Of a DNA stretch of 64,000 nucleotides, positions 12,401-22,140 are shown piece by piece (within the stretch, counting starts at the first letter, position 1; every line of letters starts with the position of its first letter). The translations under genes and the position numbers were made by a program. The notes under the pieces are model-generated. The model had not been told where the DNA came from, searched no databases, and saw nothing but the letters and a program-made list of their open reading frames with translations. Source of the stretch: Calendula officinalis (lineage: Eukaryota; Streptophyta; Magnoliopsida; Asterales; Asteraceae); NCBI GenBank assembly GCA_963853835.1, contig OY970821.1, positions 48,066,646-48,130,645 on the forward strand. The letters run 5' to 3'.

Positions 12401-12526
12401 ACCACGAGACGGTTTTATATTTTTATTTATGAGTTGGAACCTTTGAGTTACTTGTACTATTGGGGAAAAATGTAATATTTTATTGATTAAAAAATTTTAA
12501 ATTTTTCTGATTTTTGGGATGTTACA
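9457..12526 (+). repeat. LARD-like element, second LTR
   Basis: A 3070-bp repeat nearly identical to 2383-5449, with only scattered substitutions and small indels seen by eye. It ends GATGTTACA at 12526, and interrupted copia gag resumes at once. It also matches the solo LTR at 47073-50711, best in the 3' half (for example the tract starting CTCACTATAAACTTGC). Confidence 0.88.
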
Positions 12527-14795
12527 AGTTACCAAGGAAATACTGAATGCAATTATGAAATTGTCAACTGCAAAAGCTATGTGGGATAGCTTATCAGTCA
12601 CCTATGAAGGCACATCTAAGGTGATGTTGCAGAGATAGAGCAACATGAAAAGGAAGTATGAAAACTTCTTCTCAAGTCCAAACAAAGACATCACCACTCT
12701 CTATAACAGGTTCAATACTGTTATTCATGATCTCATCAGTGTAGGGATTGTGAAGGAGGAAGGAGAACTTGTTCAAAAGTTTCTAGACAGTCTTCCTCAA
12801 CAATTCCTTGACATGACAAACTCTGTCAATGCTGCTAACAACATTGAAACATACACTCTTCAAACATTGTATGGTTTAATGTTGAATCAAGAAGAGAACA
12901 ATGCTGCAAGACTGATACACTGGAAGAAAACTGACAAGACTTCCACTGGTATGGCTTTAGTTGCGCAACAGGATTATACTGTCACTGAGCATGTAGAGCC
13001 AGAGGTTGATCTTGCTGATGTTGAGGCAGAGGAGCTTGAAACTCAAATGGCTCTCATGTCTATGAAGCTGGATCAGTTGAAAAAGAGGAGGCTGGGTGTT
13101 AGCTCATCCAATACTGACCCTAGATCAGGTCTATGCTACAGGTGTGGAAAGCCTGGACACGTTGCTACCAACTGTCATACTAAGTCAACTGAAACTGATC
13201 AGAATGACAAGATTGCATACCGAGCTAAACGGTACAGGGACAAGTATGTCAAGTTGAAGAACTGGAGCAAGGGAAAGGGTGCAGCAGGGAATGGAGCACC
13301 TCATCAGGCACTTTACTCTGAAGCTTGGATGGATGAAGAGCTCAGTGATGATGAGGAAGAAGTTGAAAGCAAAACCTTTATGGCTTTCACTGAAGAAGAT
13401 TTGAAGAGCTCCTTTGAAAAGGATATCAAGGAAGCTGAGAGGATGAGTGTTCATACTGATTGGGATTCCACTCAGTTGTACAAGGTGAGTTCCTTTCAAA
13501 CTTATTCAGTGAATGAAAAGAAAAAAAATTTGAGTAATGATTGTTGATCTTAAAACTTTAGTACATAAAGAAAAAGTTTTAAAATTAACTATTCTTGGAC
13601 TTGAAAGGGTAAATAATGAACACTTAGATAAATTAGCAAAATTTAAAGATTTAGAATTAAATTTTTTAAACTTACAAGACATGAACCAAAGGTTAGCTGA
13701 CAAAGCTCAATTACACAAATTGGAAAAAGAAAAATTTCAAAAATAGTGTAAATCTTGGGGAAATGCCTCTATTAAATTAAATAAATGTCTAAATCAACAA
13801 TTTCCAGAAAATGTGAGGGTTGCACTTGGTGTTGATCCTCAGTTAAAAAATAGAAACAATTTTGCTGATTTATTTGAAGAATTTTCAGATATGAACCCTA
13901 TTCAGTTTGTCAAATCAAAAACATTTTTTGAAGTTGGATGTCAAACTGATTCAGATGATGAGGACAAAATCACTTTTGATAAACCCATTGGTCCATCTAT
14001 CTGTTCAAAGTGTTATACTGAACTACAAGAACTCAGTATTGAATTTCCTGAAAAAGAATTTCTGATACTGAACCTGAAGTAGTGTAGTATGACACATCTG
14101 CTGTTCCTCCATTTGAATTATTGTTTAATACAACTACTTTTGAAAGATATAATGAAAATGAAACTACTTCTACTTCTAGTGTATTAACTGATACAGAAGT
14201 TGTAGGAATAGAAAAGTCATGTACTGAAGAACCTAAAGAGCCCGTTAAAGTTGTTATTTTAAAAAATAATAATCAAAAATCAACTTCAACGGGATCTTCA
14301 AGTGGCAAATACAAAAAGTCTAAAAATAATAAGACTTCTTTGCCAAATAAAAAGAAGAAACCAGATCCATCTCCCCCTAAACCGGTTAAAAATAATATTA
14401 AGTCACCTTTCAAAAATGACAGAAGCAACATTTTAAAATCTATTGGTGATCAGATCAAAGTCTTAAGTCAAAAGTTTGCAAAACTTACTCATACTGGTCA
14501 ACCGAAAGAAAAACAATTTTCTAAAATCCCATATGAAAATATGTTCAGAAATAGACCTAGAAAAGGTTATAGATGTCACCATACTGGTCATAAAGGAAAT
14601 GAATGCTGGACTGATCTCTCAAATCTAAAGTTCTCAGTACCAAAGAAAAAGAGAGAAAACCAGTCAGTATCACCTAAGAAAACCTCCAAGGTTGCTCCTG
14701 AAGTGATATTGACCTCTCCATTTAAAGAGATCAAGTCAAAACCTGTTTCTCCTACCAAAGGTCCCACTCAAAAATGGGTTCCTAAAAAGAACTAA
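12527..14795 (+). pseudogene. Sirevirus-like copia gag, main part with two zinc-knuckle regions
   Basis: After the nested insertion the gag (UBN2-type) domain continues. There is an in-frame TAG at 12636-12638, then 300 open codons at 12645-13547 with a canonical zinc knuckle CYRCGKPGHVATNC (about 13135-13176). A frame change near 13540 and a TAG at 13744 follow, then a long Lys/Ser-rich stretch to 14795 with a degenerate knuckle (CHHTGHKGNECW, about 14575-14610). A long gag and linker fits Sirevirus-type copia. The normal role is particle assembly and RNA binding, but several stops and frame changes make this copy inactive. Confidence 0.8.
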
Positions 14796-14819
14796 TCCTA
14801 ATTATGTGTCTTGTGCAAG

Positions 14820-16090
14820 GGGCCAGAAAATGATACTTAGATAGTGGCTGCTCAAGACACATGGCTGGCAGTATGGAGTACCTTCTGAACTATACTCCAG
14901 AGAAGGGTGGGTCCTTCTGTCAAGTTTGGGGATGATTCAGTGGGAAAAACAAGAGAATATGGAGTGATCAAGGCAGGAAACATAACTTTTAAAGGAGTTT
15001 CCTATGTAGAGGGTCTCAAACACAATCTGCCCAGTATCAGCCAGATGTGTGATGATGACAATGAAGCTCGCTTCAGGAAGACTGCAGGAATTATCTACAA
15101 TGACAAAGGGCAACCTGTACTCATTTCTAGAAGAGAAAAAGTTGTCTATGCGGTCAACCTGTCTGAACTAGCCTACTATTCGAGTCTGCCTGCTTTCCAA
15201 AGTCAATCCAAAACTAAATTGGATGTGGCACAAGAAACTCTCTCACATCAACTTCAGAAACATCAACGAGCTCAGTATGAAGAAGTTGATGAGAGGGTTG
15301 CCCACAATTACTTATTCCAAAGATAAGTTATGTTCTGCATGTGAAATGGGCAAGCAGAAGAAGAGTTCATTTAAATCAAAGGTCAACCACTCAATAAATG
15401 AACCTCTTACTATGATACATATGGATCTATTTGGCCCAATCAGTACTCCATCACTGGCCAAAAATATCTATACACTTGTCTTGGTTGATGAATACTCAAG
15501 ATACACTTGGGTCATCTTCCTCAAGACCGAATCAGATGCTACCACAGAAATCATTGCCTTTATCAAAAGAGAAGAACTTCATAAAGGCAACAAGGTCAAA
15601 CAGCTTAGAAGTGACCATGGTACTGAGTTCAAGAACTCAGTATTAGCAGATTTCTGTGAAGACAAGGGAACCGTACAAAACTTCTCTGCGGCCTACACAC
15701 CACAACAATATGGTGTTGTAGAAAGGAAAAATAGAACATCGATTGAAGCTGCAAGAACTTTGTTATGCCATACTGGACTGGCACTGAGCTTCTGGGCAGA
15801 AACGATAAACTGTGCAAATTTTACACATAACAGAGCTACCATAGTCCAGAGACACCACAAGACTCCTTATGAGTTATATAATGGCAGGGTTCCTAATGTG
15901 GAATACTTCCACATCTTTGGCAGTAAATGTTTTGTACTAGTACTAAACAAAATCTCAACAAATTTGCTCCCAAATCAAATGAAGGAGTGTTCATGGGCTA
16001 CTATCCACACTCCAAGGCCTTCAGAGTGTATGTCATCTCAATTGAGATGATTGTAGAATACATCCATGTTACTTTTGATGAAAATCGGAT
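14820..16090 (+). pseudogene. Sirevirus-like copia protease and integrase
   Basis: The aspartic protease motif LDSGCSRHM is readable near 14838-14864. After it come a protease tail and, from 15223 in another frame, the GAG-pre-integrase zinc region (H..H..C..C, ending CSACEMGKQKK). The integrase core has the first Asp in MIHMDLFG (about 15415), the second in LRSDHGTEF (about 15605) and the Glu in VVERKNRT (about 15718), matching a D,D-35-E catalytic triad. Frame changes near 15220 and 15930 break the polyprotein. This copy could not be translated as one protein. Confidence 0.85.
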
Positions 16091-17618
16091 GTGCATTCTA
16101 CTTCAGCAAAGGAAGACATAAGTGGCATAGAAATTCTATGCAATCCAGAAAACGCCATTGCTGAACAGCCTAAGTCTCATCCATACTATGTTGAACATGG
16201 TATGAGTGATACTGATCAGTTTAGAACTCAAAATACTCAATCTTCAACAGATACTAAGGTTCCCATTTCTGAGAACCTCAATACTGAGTTCCCATTTATT
16301 GATCTGAACAACTCCACATATGAAAAAGGTGAAACATCTAATACTTCTCAAGAATCCACCTCAGATCTGCAAAATGAAGAAGAACAGCAACCTGAACTGT
16401 CTGATACTGAACAGAATTCAGCTCAGTATCAGGCAGACAACACACCAGTTCAACAAGATACTGTTGACCTTGCTTCAAATGCTCCCTTAGGAAACAATCT
16501 AAGGGAACATAGAGACCATCCTCATTCGAATATTATTGGTCCAATTGAACAAGGTGTCCAAACAAGAAGAAAGTTAGCTTTTGAACCCCAGGCTACTGCC
16601 AATTTTTGTTTCTTCTCAAGTTTTTTGTCTACCATGGAACCAAAGAAAGCTAATGAATCTTTATTAAATGAAGACTGGGTAGAAGCAATGCAAGAAGAGC
16701 TTACAGAATTTGAAAGAAACAAGGTATGGAACTTAGTACCACCTCCTGATGGTAAAACTATTATTGGTACTAAGTGGGTGTTCAGAAACAAGATGGACAA
16801 GGATGGTGTTGTAATCAGAAACAAGGCAAGAGTGGTTGCTCAGGGTTACAGGCAAGAAGAAGGCATTGACTATGATGAAACTTTTGCACCAGTTGCAAGA
16901 ATTAAAGCTATTAGGTTGTATCTTGCATATGCAGCCTTCAAGAACTTCAAAGTTTATCAGATCGATGTAAAGAGTGCTTTTCTAAATTGAAAACTACAAG
17001 AGGAAGTTTATGTTAAACAACCACCAGGTTTTGTTGATCCTAAATTTCCTAACTATGTTTTCAAGCTTGATAAAGCTTTATATGGGCTCAAACAAGCTCC
17101 CAGAGCCTGGTATGATACCCTGTCTGAGTATCCAATTGATAAAACTTTATTTTCAAAAAGGAAAGGTTCTGACATCCTACTCATTCAGATATATGTAGAT
17201 GATATTATTTTTGGCTCCACTGACAAGTCTATGTGTGACTGGTATGCTAAGATAATGTCATCTCAGGTGCAAATGAGTATGATGGGAGAACTTAATTATT
17301 TTCTTGGTTTACAAGTTGATCAAAATCATGATGGCACATTTATAAACCAAAGTACGTATCTGTATGACATGCTGAAGAAATACAAATTTGAAAATGTATC
17401 TTCCATGCACACTCCTATGGGTACTCAGGATAAAATAAGGATGAGACTGGTAAGCCAGTATGTCAATCCACATACCGAGGTATGATTGGTTCCTTACTTT
17501 ACTTAACAGCTAGCAAGCCTGATATCATGTTTGCAACACGTTTGTGTGCTCGGTATCAGGCTGATCCCAAGGAAACACATATGAAAGTTGTTAAGCGTAT
17601 CTTTAGATATCTTTCAGG
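16091..17618 (+). pseudogene. Sirevirus-like copia reverse transcriptase
   Basis: A 299-codon frame (16091-16990) carries an acidic, Ser/Thr-rich linker, then the RT start (EDWVEAMQEELTEFERNKVW) and the conserved KARVVAQGYRQ and QIDVKSAFLN blocks. A TGA at 16987-16989 follows directly. The frame resumes with the YGLKQAPRAW block (about 17080) and the catalytic YVDD box (about 17192-17203). The RT/RNase H connection near 17500-17618 ends where a hAT MITE is inserted. The enzyme would copy element RNA into cDNA; the stop and frame shifts inactivate this copy. Confidence 0.85.
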
Positions 17619-18304
17619 TAGGGATGGCAATGGAGCGGATGTGGATCGGGTGATGCGATGTCCACATCCATATCCATTTAGATATACATTGTCCATATCC
17701 ACATCCACATCCATTTGAAATCATTTCATTCATCCATATCCATATCCATCAGATTATAGCGGGTAAATGGGCATCCGTTGGATATCGAAAGAATTTTGTT
17801 TTATAAAGAAAGTATGATAGTTTCATAGATAAATTTGTACTTTTTGTTGAATATGTATATAGTTTCTTTCAAAAGAATATACAAACGAAAACATAATTAC
17901 GAACCTACATTCGGCGCATCGAGGCATAGAACATAGTTTGTAACTAATACCCAATTATTGATAGATACAAACGAAAACATAACCTAATATATATAGAAGC
18001 CTAGAGTACGGTTTGTAATGTTTACAAATTTAGTTATATTCAATGTTATCTTATGTATAAATTTGATTAAAACAAAAATATGTAGACATATATTATTAAT
18101 CATGTAAAATTGTAATATATAAAAGATTAATTTCGGGTTAAATGGATTCATCCATGGATTGAAAATCATTATCCGTATCCGCTCCAATAAACATCCATGT
18201 CCGCGCCACATCTGATATTCACCCATTTAACTTCATCCATATCCACCGCCGGTGGAGCGGATCGGATGGATGATCATTGCAGCGAATGAGAGTTGCCATC
18301 CCTA
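17619..18304. mobile_element. hAT-type MITE, 686 bp, in the RNase H region
   Basis: Terminal inverted repeats TAGGGATGGCAA / TTGCCATCCCTA bound the element. The 8-bp target duplication CTTTCAGG occurs at 17611-17618 and 18305-18312. Both TIR type and TSD length are diagnostic of hAT transposons. No transposase is encoded; the interior is AT-rich, with subterminal runs of CCATATCC-type words. Removing it joins the copia RNase H reading smoothly, so it inserted after the retrotransposon. Confidence 0.92.
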
Positions 18305-18312
18305 CTTTCAGG

Positions 18313-18876
18313 TACTCCTAACATGGGTCTTTGGTATCCCAAAGACTCAGACTTTGACCTTGAAGGGTATAAGATGCAGACTTTGCAGGTTGCAGGTTGG
18401 ACAGAAAGAGCACAAATGGAAGATGCCAATTCCTTGGTGGAAAGTTAGTTGGTTGGTCATCCAAGAAGCAAAACTCAGTAGCAACTTCCACAGAAGAAGC
18501 AGAATATGTTGTTGCAGGAAGTTGGTGTGCTCAACTCTTATGGATGCAGTATCAACTTATGGACTGTGGGTTAAATTTTCAAAAGACACCCATTCATTGT
18601 GATAACAAGAGTGCTATTGATATCACTGAGAACCCAGTCCATCACTCAAGAACAAAGCACATTGATATCAGACACCACTTTATTCGAGATAATGTGGAAA
18701 AGGGTAAGGTTGAGGTAGATTTTGTTCCTACAGAGGACCAATTGGCTGATGTATATACTAAACCTCTCTCTGAAGAAAAGTTTATGTATCTACTAGGGCA
18801 ATTGGGCATGCTGAGTTTAAAACTTTCTAACAAATTCACTCTCTTTTTGCAAGAATTTCTTAATTTCATATCGCAG
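18313..18876 (+). pseudogene. Sirevirus-like copia RNase H
   Basis: The domain continues after the MITE. One frame shift lies near 18397; the frame from there carries the conserved VGWSSKKQNSVATSTEEAEY block (catalytic Glu), the CDNKSAID block (Asp) and the closing HIDIRHHFIRDNVEKG and ADVYTKPL blocks. It degrades the RNA strand of the RNA/DNA hybrid. The frame does not stop at the end of RNase H but runs on into the next ORF, which is unusual for plant copia elements outside the Sirevirus group. Confidence 0.85.
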
Positions 18877-21090
18877 ATGGGAAAAAACAGATTCGTCGCA
18901 CCTGATGTGGCACCGGCGACCCAGTTTAGAAAAGATGAAGTGCCCAAGTTTGCGAGGAACAACATCACTGCTAATTTCAATATTCCTCAAGCTTGGGCAT
19001 GCCCCGAATTCACATACACGAAGCATTGTCCAATCACTCGAGCTCTGACTCTATCTCCTCGAGCTATTTATCCAGAGATGTTGTGTAAATTCTGGTACTC
19101 TGCAAGACTCGACTCTCCAGATATGATTATTGGATGGGCTATCCGAGACCAAAGAAGGGTTTTTGTCTCAACTGATATTATTCGGGAAACACTGAGACTT
19201 CACGCCCACGCTCGGTATGAGTCTTTTGTTGATCGAACAGAGGCTAGATCAGTATTGCCTTTCATTGGTCGCAGAGGAACCACGAGTATCATTAAAAGAA
19301 ATGAATTTGGTCCAATGTGGGGTGTTCTTGTTTCTACAATCATTCGGTGTATGACCCACAAGACTGGAGCTTTGGACCAAATCAATGAGTTTGGGATGCA
19401 GATAGTACATGCCATGTACTATGGTCGAGACAGTGATTATGCAAGGCTGATATTCAATGAGCTAGCCACTCTGGTTAGTGCTCAAATCAGTGAATTCAAT
19501 GTCCCTTTTTGCAGATTTCTATCCCTCATCTTCCAAAGTTCGATGGTTGCACACGTTTATGATGAATTCAACAGTCCAAGAGCTGATCTTCCTCCCCTAA
19601 ATGAGAAGATATATTTAAATGATGAAGAAGATGATGATAAAGATGATTCTGATACTGAATCAGATGATGATAATGATGATGATGGTGGTGATAGTGGAAA
19701 TGCAGATCAAGATGTTGAGATGCTGGATGCTCAACCAGATCCAGAACAAGAACAACCACACAGTCCACACCATGAACAGGATCCTGATGCTCCTCATACT
19801 GCATCAGACACTAATACTGAGTCAATCGGGGTGCAGCCTCTTGTTCTAAGAAGAAGAAGACGAAGTTTGACTCCAGTAATGATGGGGGCCTTATCATCAG
19901 AAGAAGACATGCAGCATGCACATGCTCCATCTTTGACTGTCTCTCTTCAAGAGCAGAATGTGATTGCTACAACTGCAGCCCTTCCAGGTCCTGAACCAGA
20001 ACCAATTGCTCAACCAATGGAGGAACCTCATGTTCCTCTTGATGTGGAGCTTCAGTATGAGCAACATACACTGGAAGGTGCTCAGGATAGAAGAGAAGTA
20101 GCTCCTGAAGGTGCTGGTGGTTCAAATCAGCAGACAAATGATCCAGCGCCGAGCTCTGCAGATGGTAGAAGGGAATTTGACAAAGTCTCGGGTATGAATT
20201 TCTATAATACTCTAAAACTCATATATATATATATATATATATCCCAAATAGAGACTAAGTATTGGCCAGTACCAACTCAATACTGACCAAAGTCTCAATC
20301 GAACTTTCAAATATATATCCTCTTATGGCCAACATAGTTAGCCCACTGCTAATGTGCAACATTCATACACTGAGCACCAAAATGATCACTGTCAGTCTAT
20401 AGTTGTCTCAACATTTAAAGAGACAATGGTGGTTGATGTCACACTGACACCCACTGGTGCTGCTTGAATCATGTCCAACTTATTTTTGAGTTGGATCACA
20501 TGATTTAAGAAGTGATCACAAACCCTTCAGCCACATAAGCCAAATATTTTCCATGGGGTTTTAGCCACATTTCTGTTATCACTCTGATACCAAGTGATAA
20601 ACATTGAAAATAAAAAGAAGCACATCTCAGGCTTCGCTTTCCCAAAACCAAACCTTTTTCAGAAATTGTGACCAATCCTACACTGAGCTACTCAAAACAT
20701 CACAAATCACTATTTACTGAAAAACTTCTTACACATGCTTTGCATAAGTCCACAATATTTCATCATGAACCAGATGAAATACAGACTTCAAAAATCTGTT
20801 TAAATGATTATAGAGTTAAACAACAACACAATTCTATTTGATAAACCTTTCTTTCTAACCAGTTTTAAGTTTTTGTTTCTTTAGCACCATCTGTGCAGGG
20901 TAATCAGGCAGTACAGGCTCCAGAGGAACAGGTGACCCTGCAGACAATCATGCAGCAGATCATGGCGATGCAGAACACACAAAACAATATTCTGGCCAGG
21001 ATGGACACCGTGAGTAGTGAGATTGACTCACTAAAACAGTCAGTCACACTACTCCAACAGCAACATCAGCCTCCACCAACAAAAAAATTT
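18877..21090 (+). CDS. third ORF after pol (env-like position), two predicted exons, truncated
   Basis: The frame from ATG 18877 runs in phase with RNase H and is open to 20286. It has a folded-looking N-terminal domain of about 240 residues (blocks such as LCKFWYSARLD and MIIGWAIRDQRRVFVSTD), an acidic Asp/Glu tract at about residues 246-276 and a Pro/Gln-rich tail. The N-terminal domain resembles an uncharacterised domain that I recall as often labelled synaptobrevin/longin-like in Asteraceae retrotransposon annotations; that name is doubtful. A predicted intron (20192-20884) joins it in frame to a second exon with a coiled-coil-like heptad stretch (about 20926-21075). A CAG acceptor-like site sits directly before the ATG, so a spliced subgenomic mRNA is possible. 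No transmembrane segment is evident. The end is cut by gypsy sequence. Confidence 0.6.
20192..20884 (+). other. predicted intron of the third ORF
   Basis: The donor G|GTATGA at 20191/20192 and the acceptor TTTCTTTAG|CACC at 20884/20885 restore one reading frame across the gap (phase 1, giving Ala at the junction). The intron is 693 bp and contains an (AT) run near 20221-20242 and several stop codons. Splicing is inferred from sequence only. Confidence 0.5.
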
Positions 21091-22106
21091 GGGTAATTGT
21101 TGATCGATTGACCAAATCAGCTCATTTCATTCCTATTAAAGAAACTGACCATATGGATAAGCTAACGAGAATTTATTTGAAAGAATTTGTATCTCGGCAT
21201 GGTGTGCCGGTCACGACCATATCTGAACGTGATAGTCGCTTTACATCTCGTTTTTGGCAATCATTGCAAAAATCTCTCGGTACTCGCCTCGATATGAGTA
21301 CTGCTTATCATCCCCAAACCGACGGTCAGACTGAAAGAACAATCAAAACTTTGGAAGACATGCTGAGAATTTGTGTTATTGATTTTGGTGGAAGTTGGAA
21401 TTCTCATCTCCCTTTAGCTGAGTTCTCGTATAATAATAGTTATCATACAACTATTAAGGCGGCACCGTTTGAAGCCCTGTATGGAAGAAAGTGTCATTCG
21501 CCACTTTGTTAGATTGAAGTTGGTGATCGTCAGATTACTGGTCTTGAGATTCTACAAGAAACGACTGACAAGATCTTCAAGATCAAAGATCGCATCAAGG
21601 CTGCAAGAGATCGTCAAAAGAGTTATGCTGATAATCGTCGAAAGCCTTTAGAGTTCGCTGTTGGCGACCATGTGTTGCTAAAGGTAGCACCTTGGAAAGG
21701 TGTTGTACGCTTTGGCAAGAAGGGAAAGCGTAGTCCTCGTTATGTTGGACCGTTTGAAATTCTTGAAACAATCGGTGTTGTTGCTTATCGTCTTCGCCTT
21801 CCTAAGGAGCTCAACAATGTTCATAACACTTCTCATGTGTCGAATTTGAAGAAATTTATTCATGATCCCTGGATCATTGTTCCTGCTGAGGAAATTATTA
21901 TCGATGACAAACTTCATTTCACTGAGGAACCGATCGAAATATATGACTGGAAAGAGCAAAAGCTAAGAAGAAGTAAGATCAAAATCGTTAAAGTCGGATG
22001 GAACTCCAAAAGAGGTCCTGAATTCACGTGGGAACATGAGGACCAAATGCGAAAGAAATATCCTCATCTATTTCTCGTTGTCTCACATGTTCACTCTTCG
22101 TCTTAA
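21088..22106 (+). pseudogene. Ty3/gypsy integrase C-terminal half with chromodomain-like tail
   Basis: The frame enters abruptly in the integrase core at WVIVDRLTKSAHF. The second catalytic Asp (ISERDSRFTSRFW) and the Glu (DGQTERTIKTLEDML) are present, but the first Asp lies upstream and is missing. A TAG at 21510-21512 stands where the family usually has Trp; otherwise the frame is open to the stop at 22104. The C-terminus (VKVGWNSKRGPEFTWEHED) resembles the chromodomain-like end of chromovirus integrases, which directs insertion to particular chromatin. The RT, RNase H and 5' parts are absent, so this is a 5'-truncated element. Confidence 0.85.
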
Positions 22107-22111
22107 ATTTC

Positions 22112-22140
22112 GGGACGAAATTTCTTCAACCAGAGGAGAA
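22112..22140 (+). promoter_or_regulatory. polypurine tract region before the gypsy 3' LTR
   Basis: The typical gypsy phrase CGGGACGAAATTTCTTC is followed by a purine-rich AGAGGAGAA ending directly at the LTR start. Confidence 0.7.

Larger units (their letters stand above)
2275..12526 (+). mobile_element. large non-coding LTR retrotransposon (LARD-like) nested in copia gag
   Basis: Two direct repeats of about 3.07 kb (2383-5449 and 9457-12526) begin TGTAACGCC and end GATGTTACA. They enclose about 4 kb with a PBS-like site after the first and a polypurine tract before the second. No gag or pol homology is visible between them, so this is a non-autonomous large retrotransposon derivative. The two LTRs are nearly identical by eye, which implies recent insertion. 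The right border is a true LTR end. The left border is not: 2275-2382 is a scrap of LTR fused to a second copy of the PPT-side internal region. A solo LTR of the same family sits at 47073-50711. Confidence 0.85.

Noticed and set aside
19568..19849. His-rich and Met/Ile-rich frames across the acidic tract
   Set aside because: Shadow frames of the Asp/Glu-coding GAT repeats of the third ORF.
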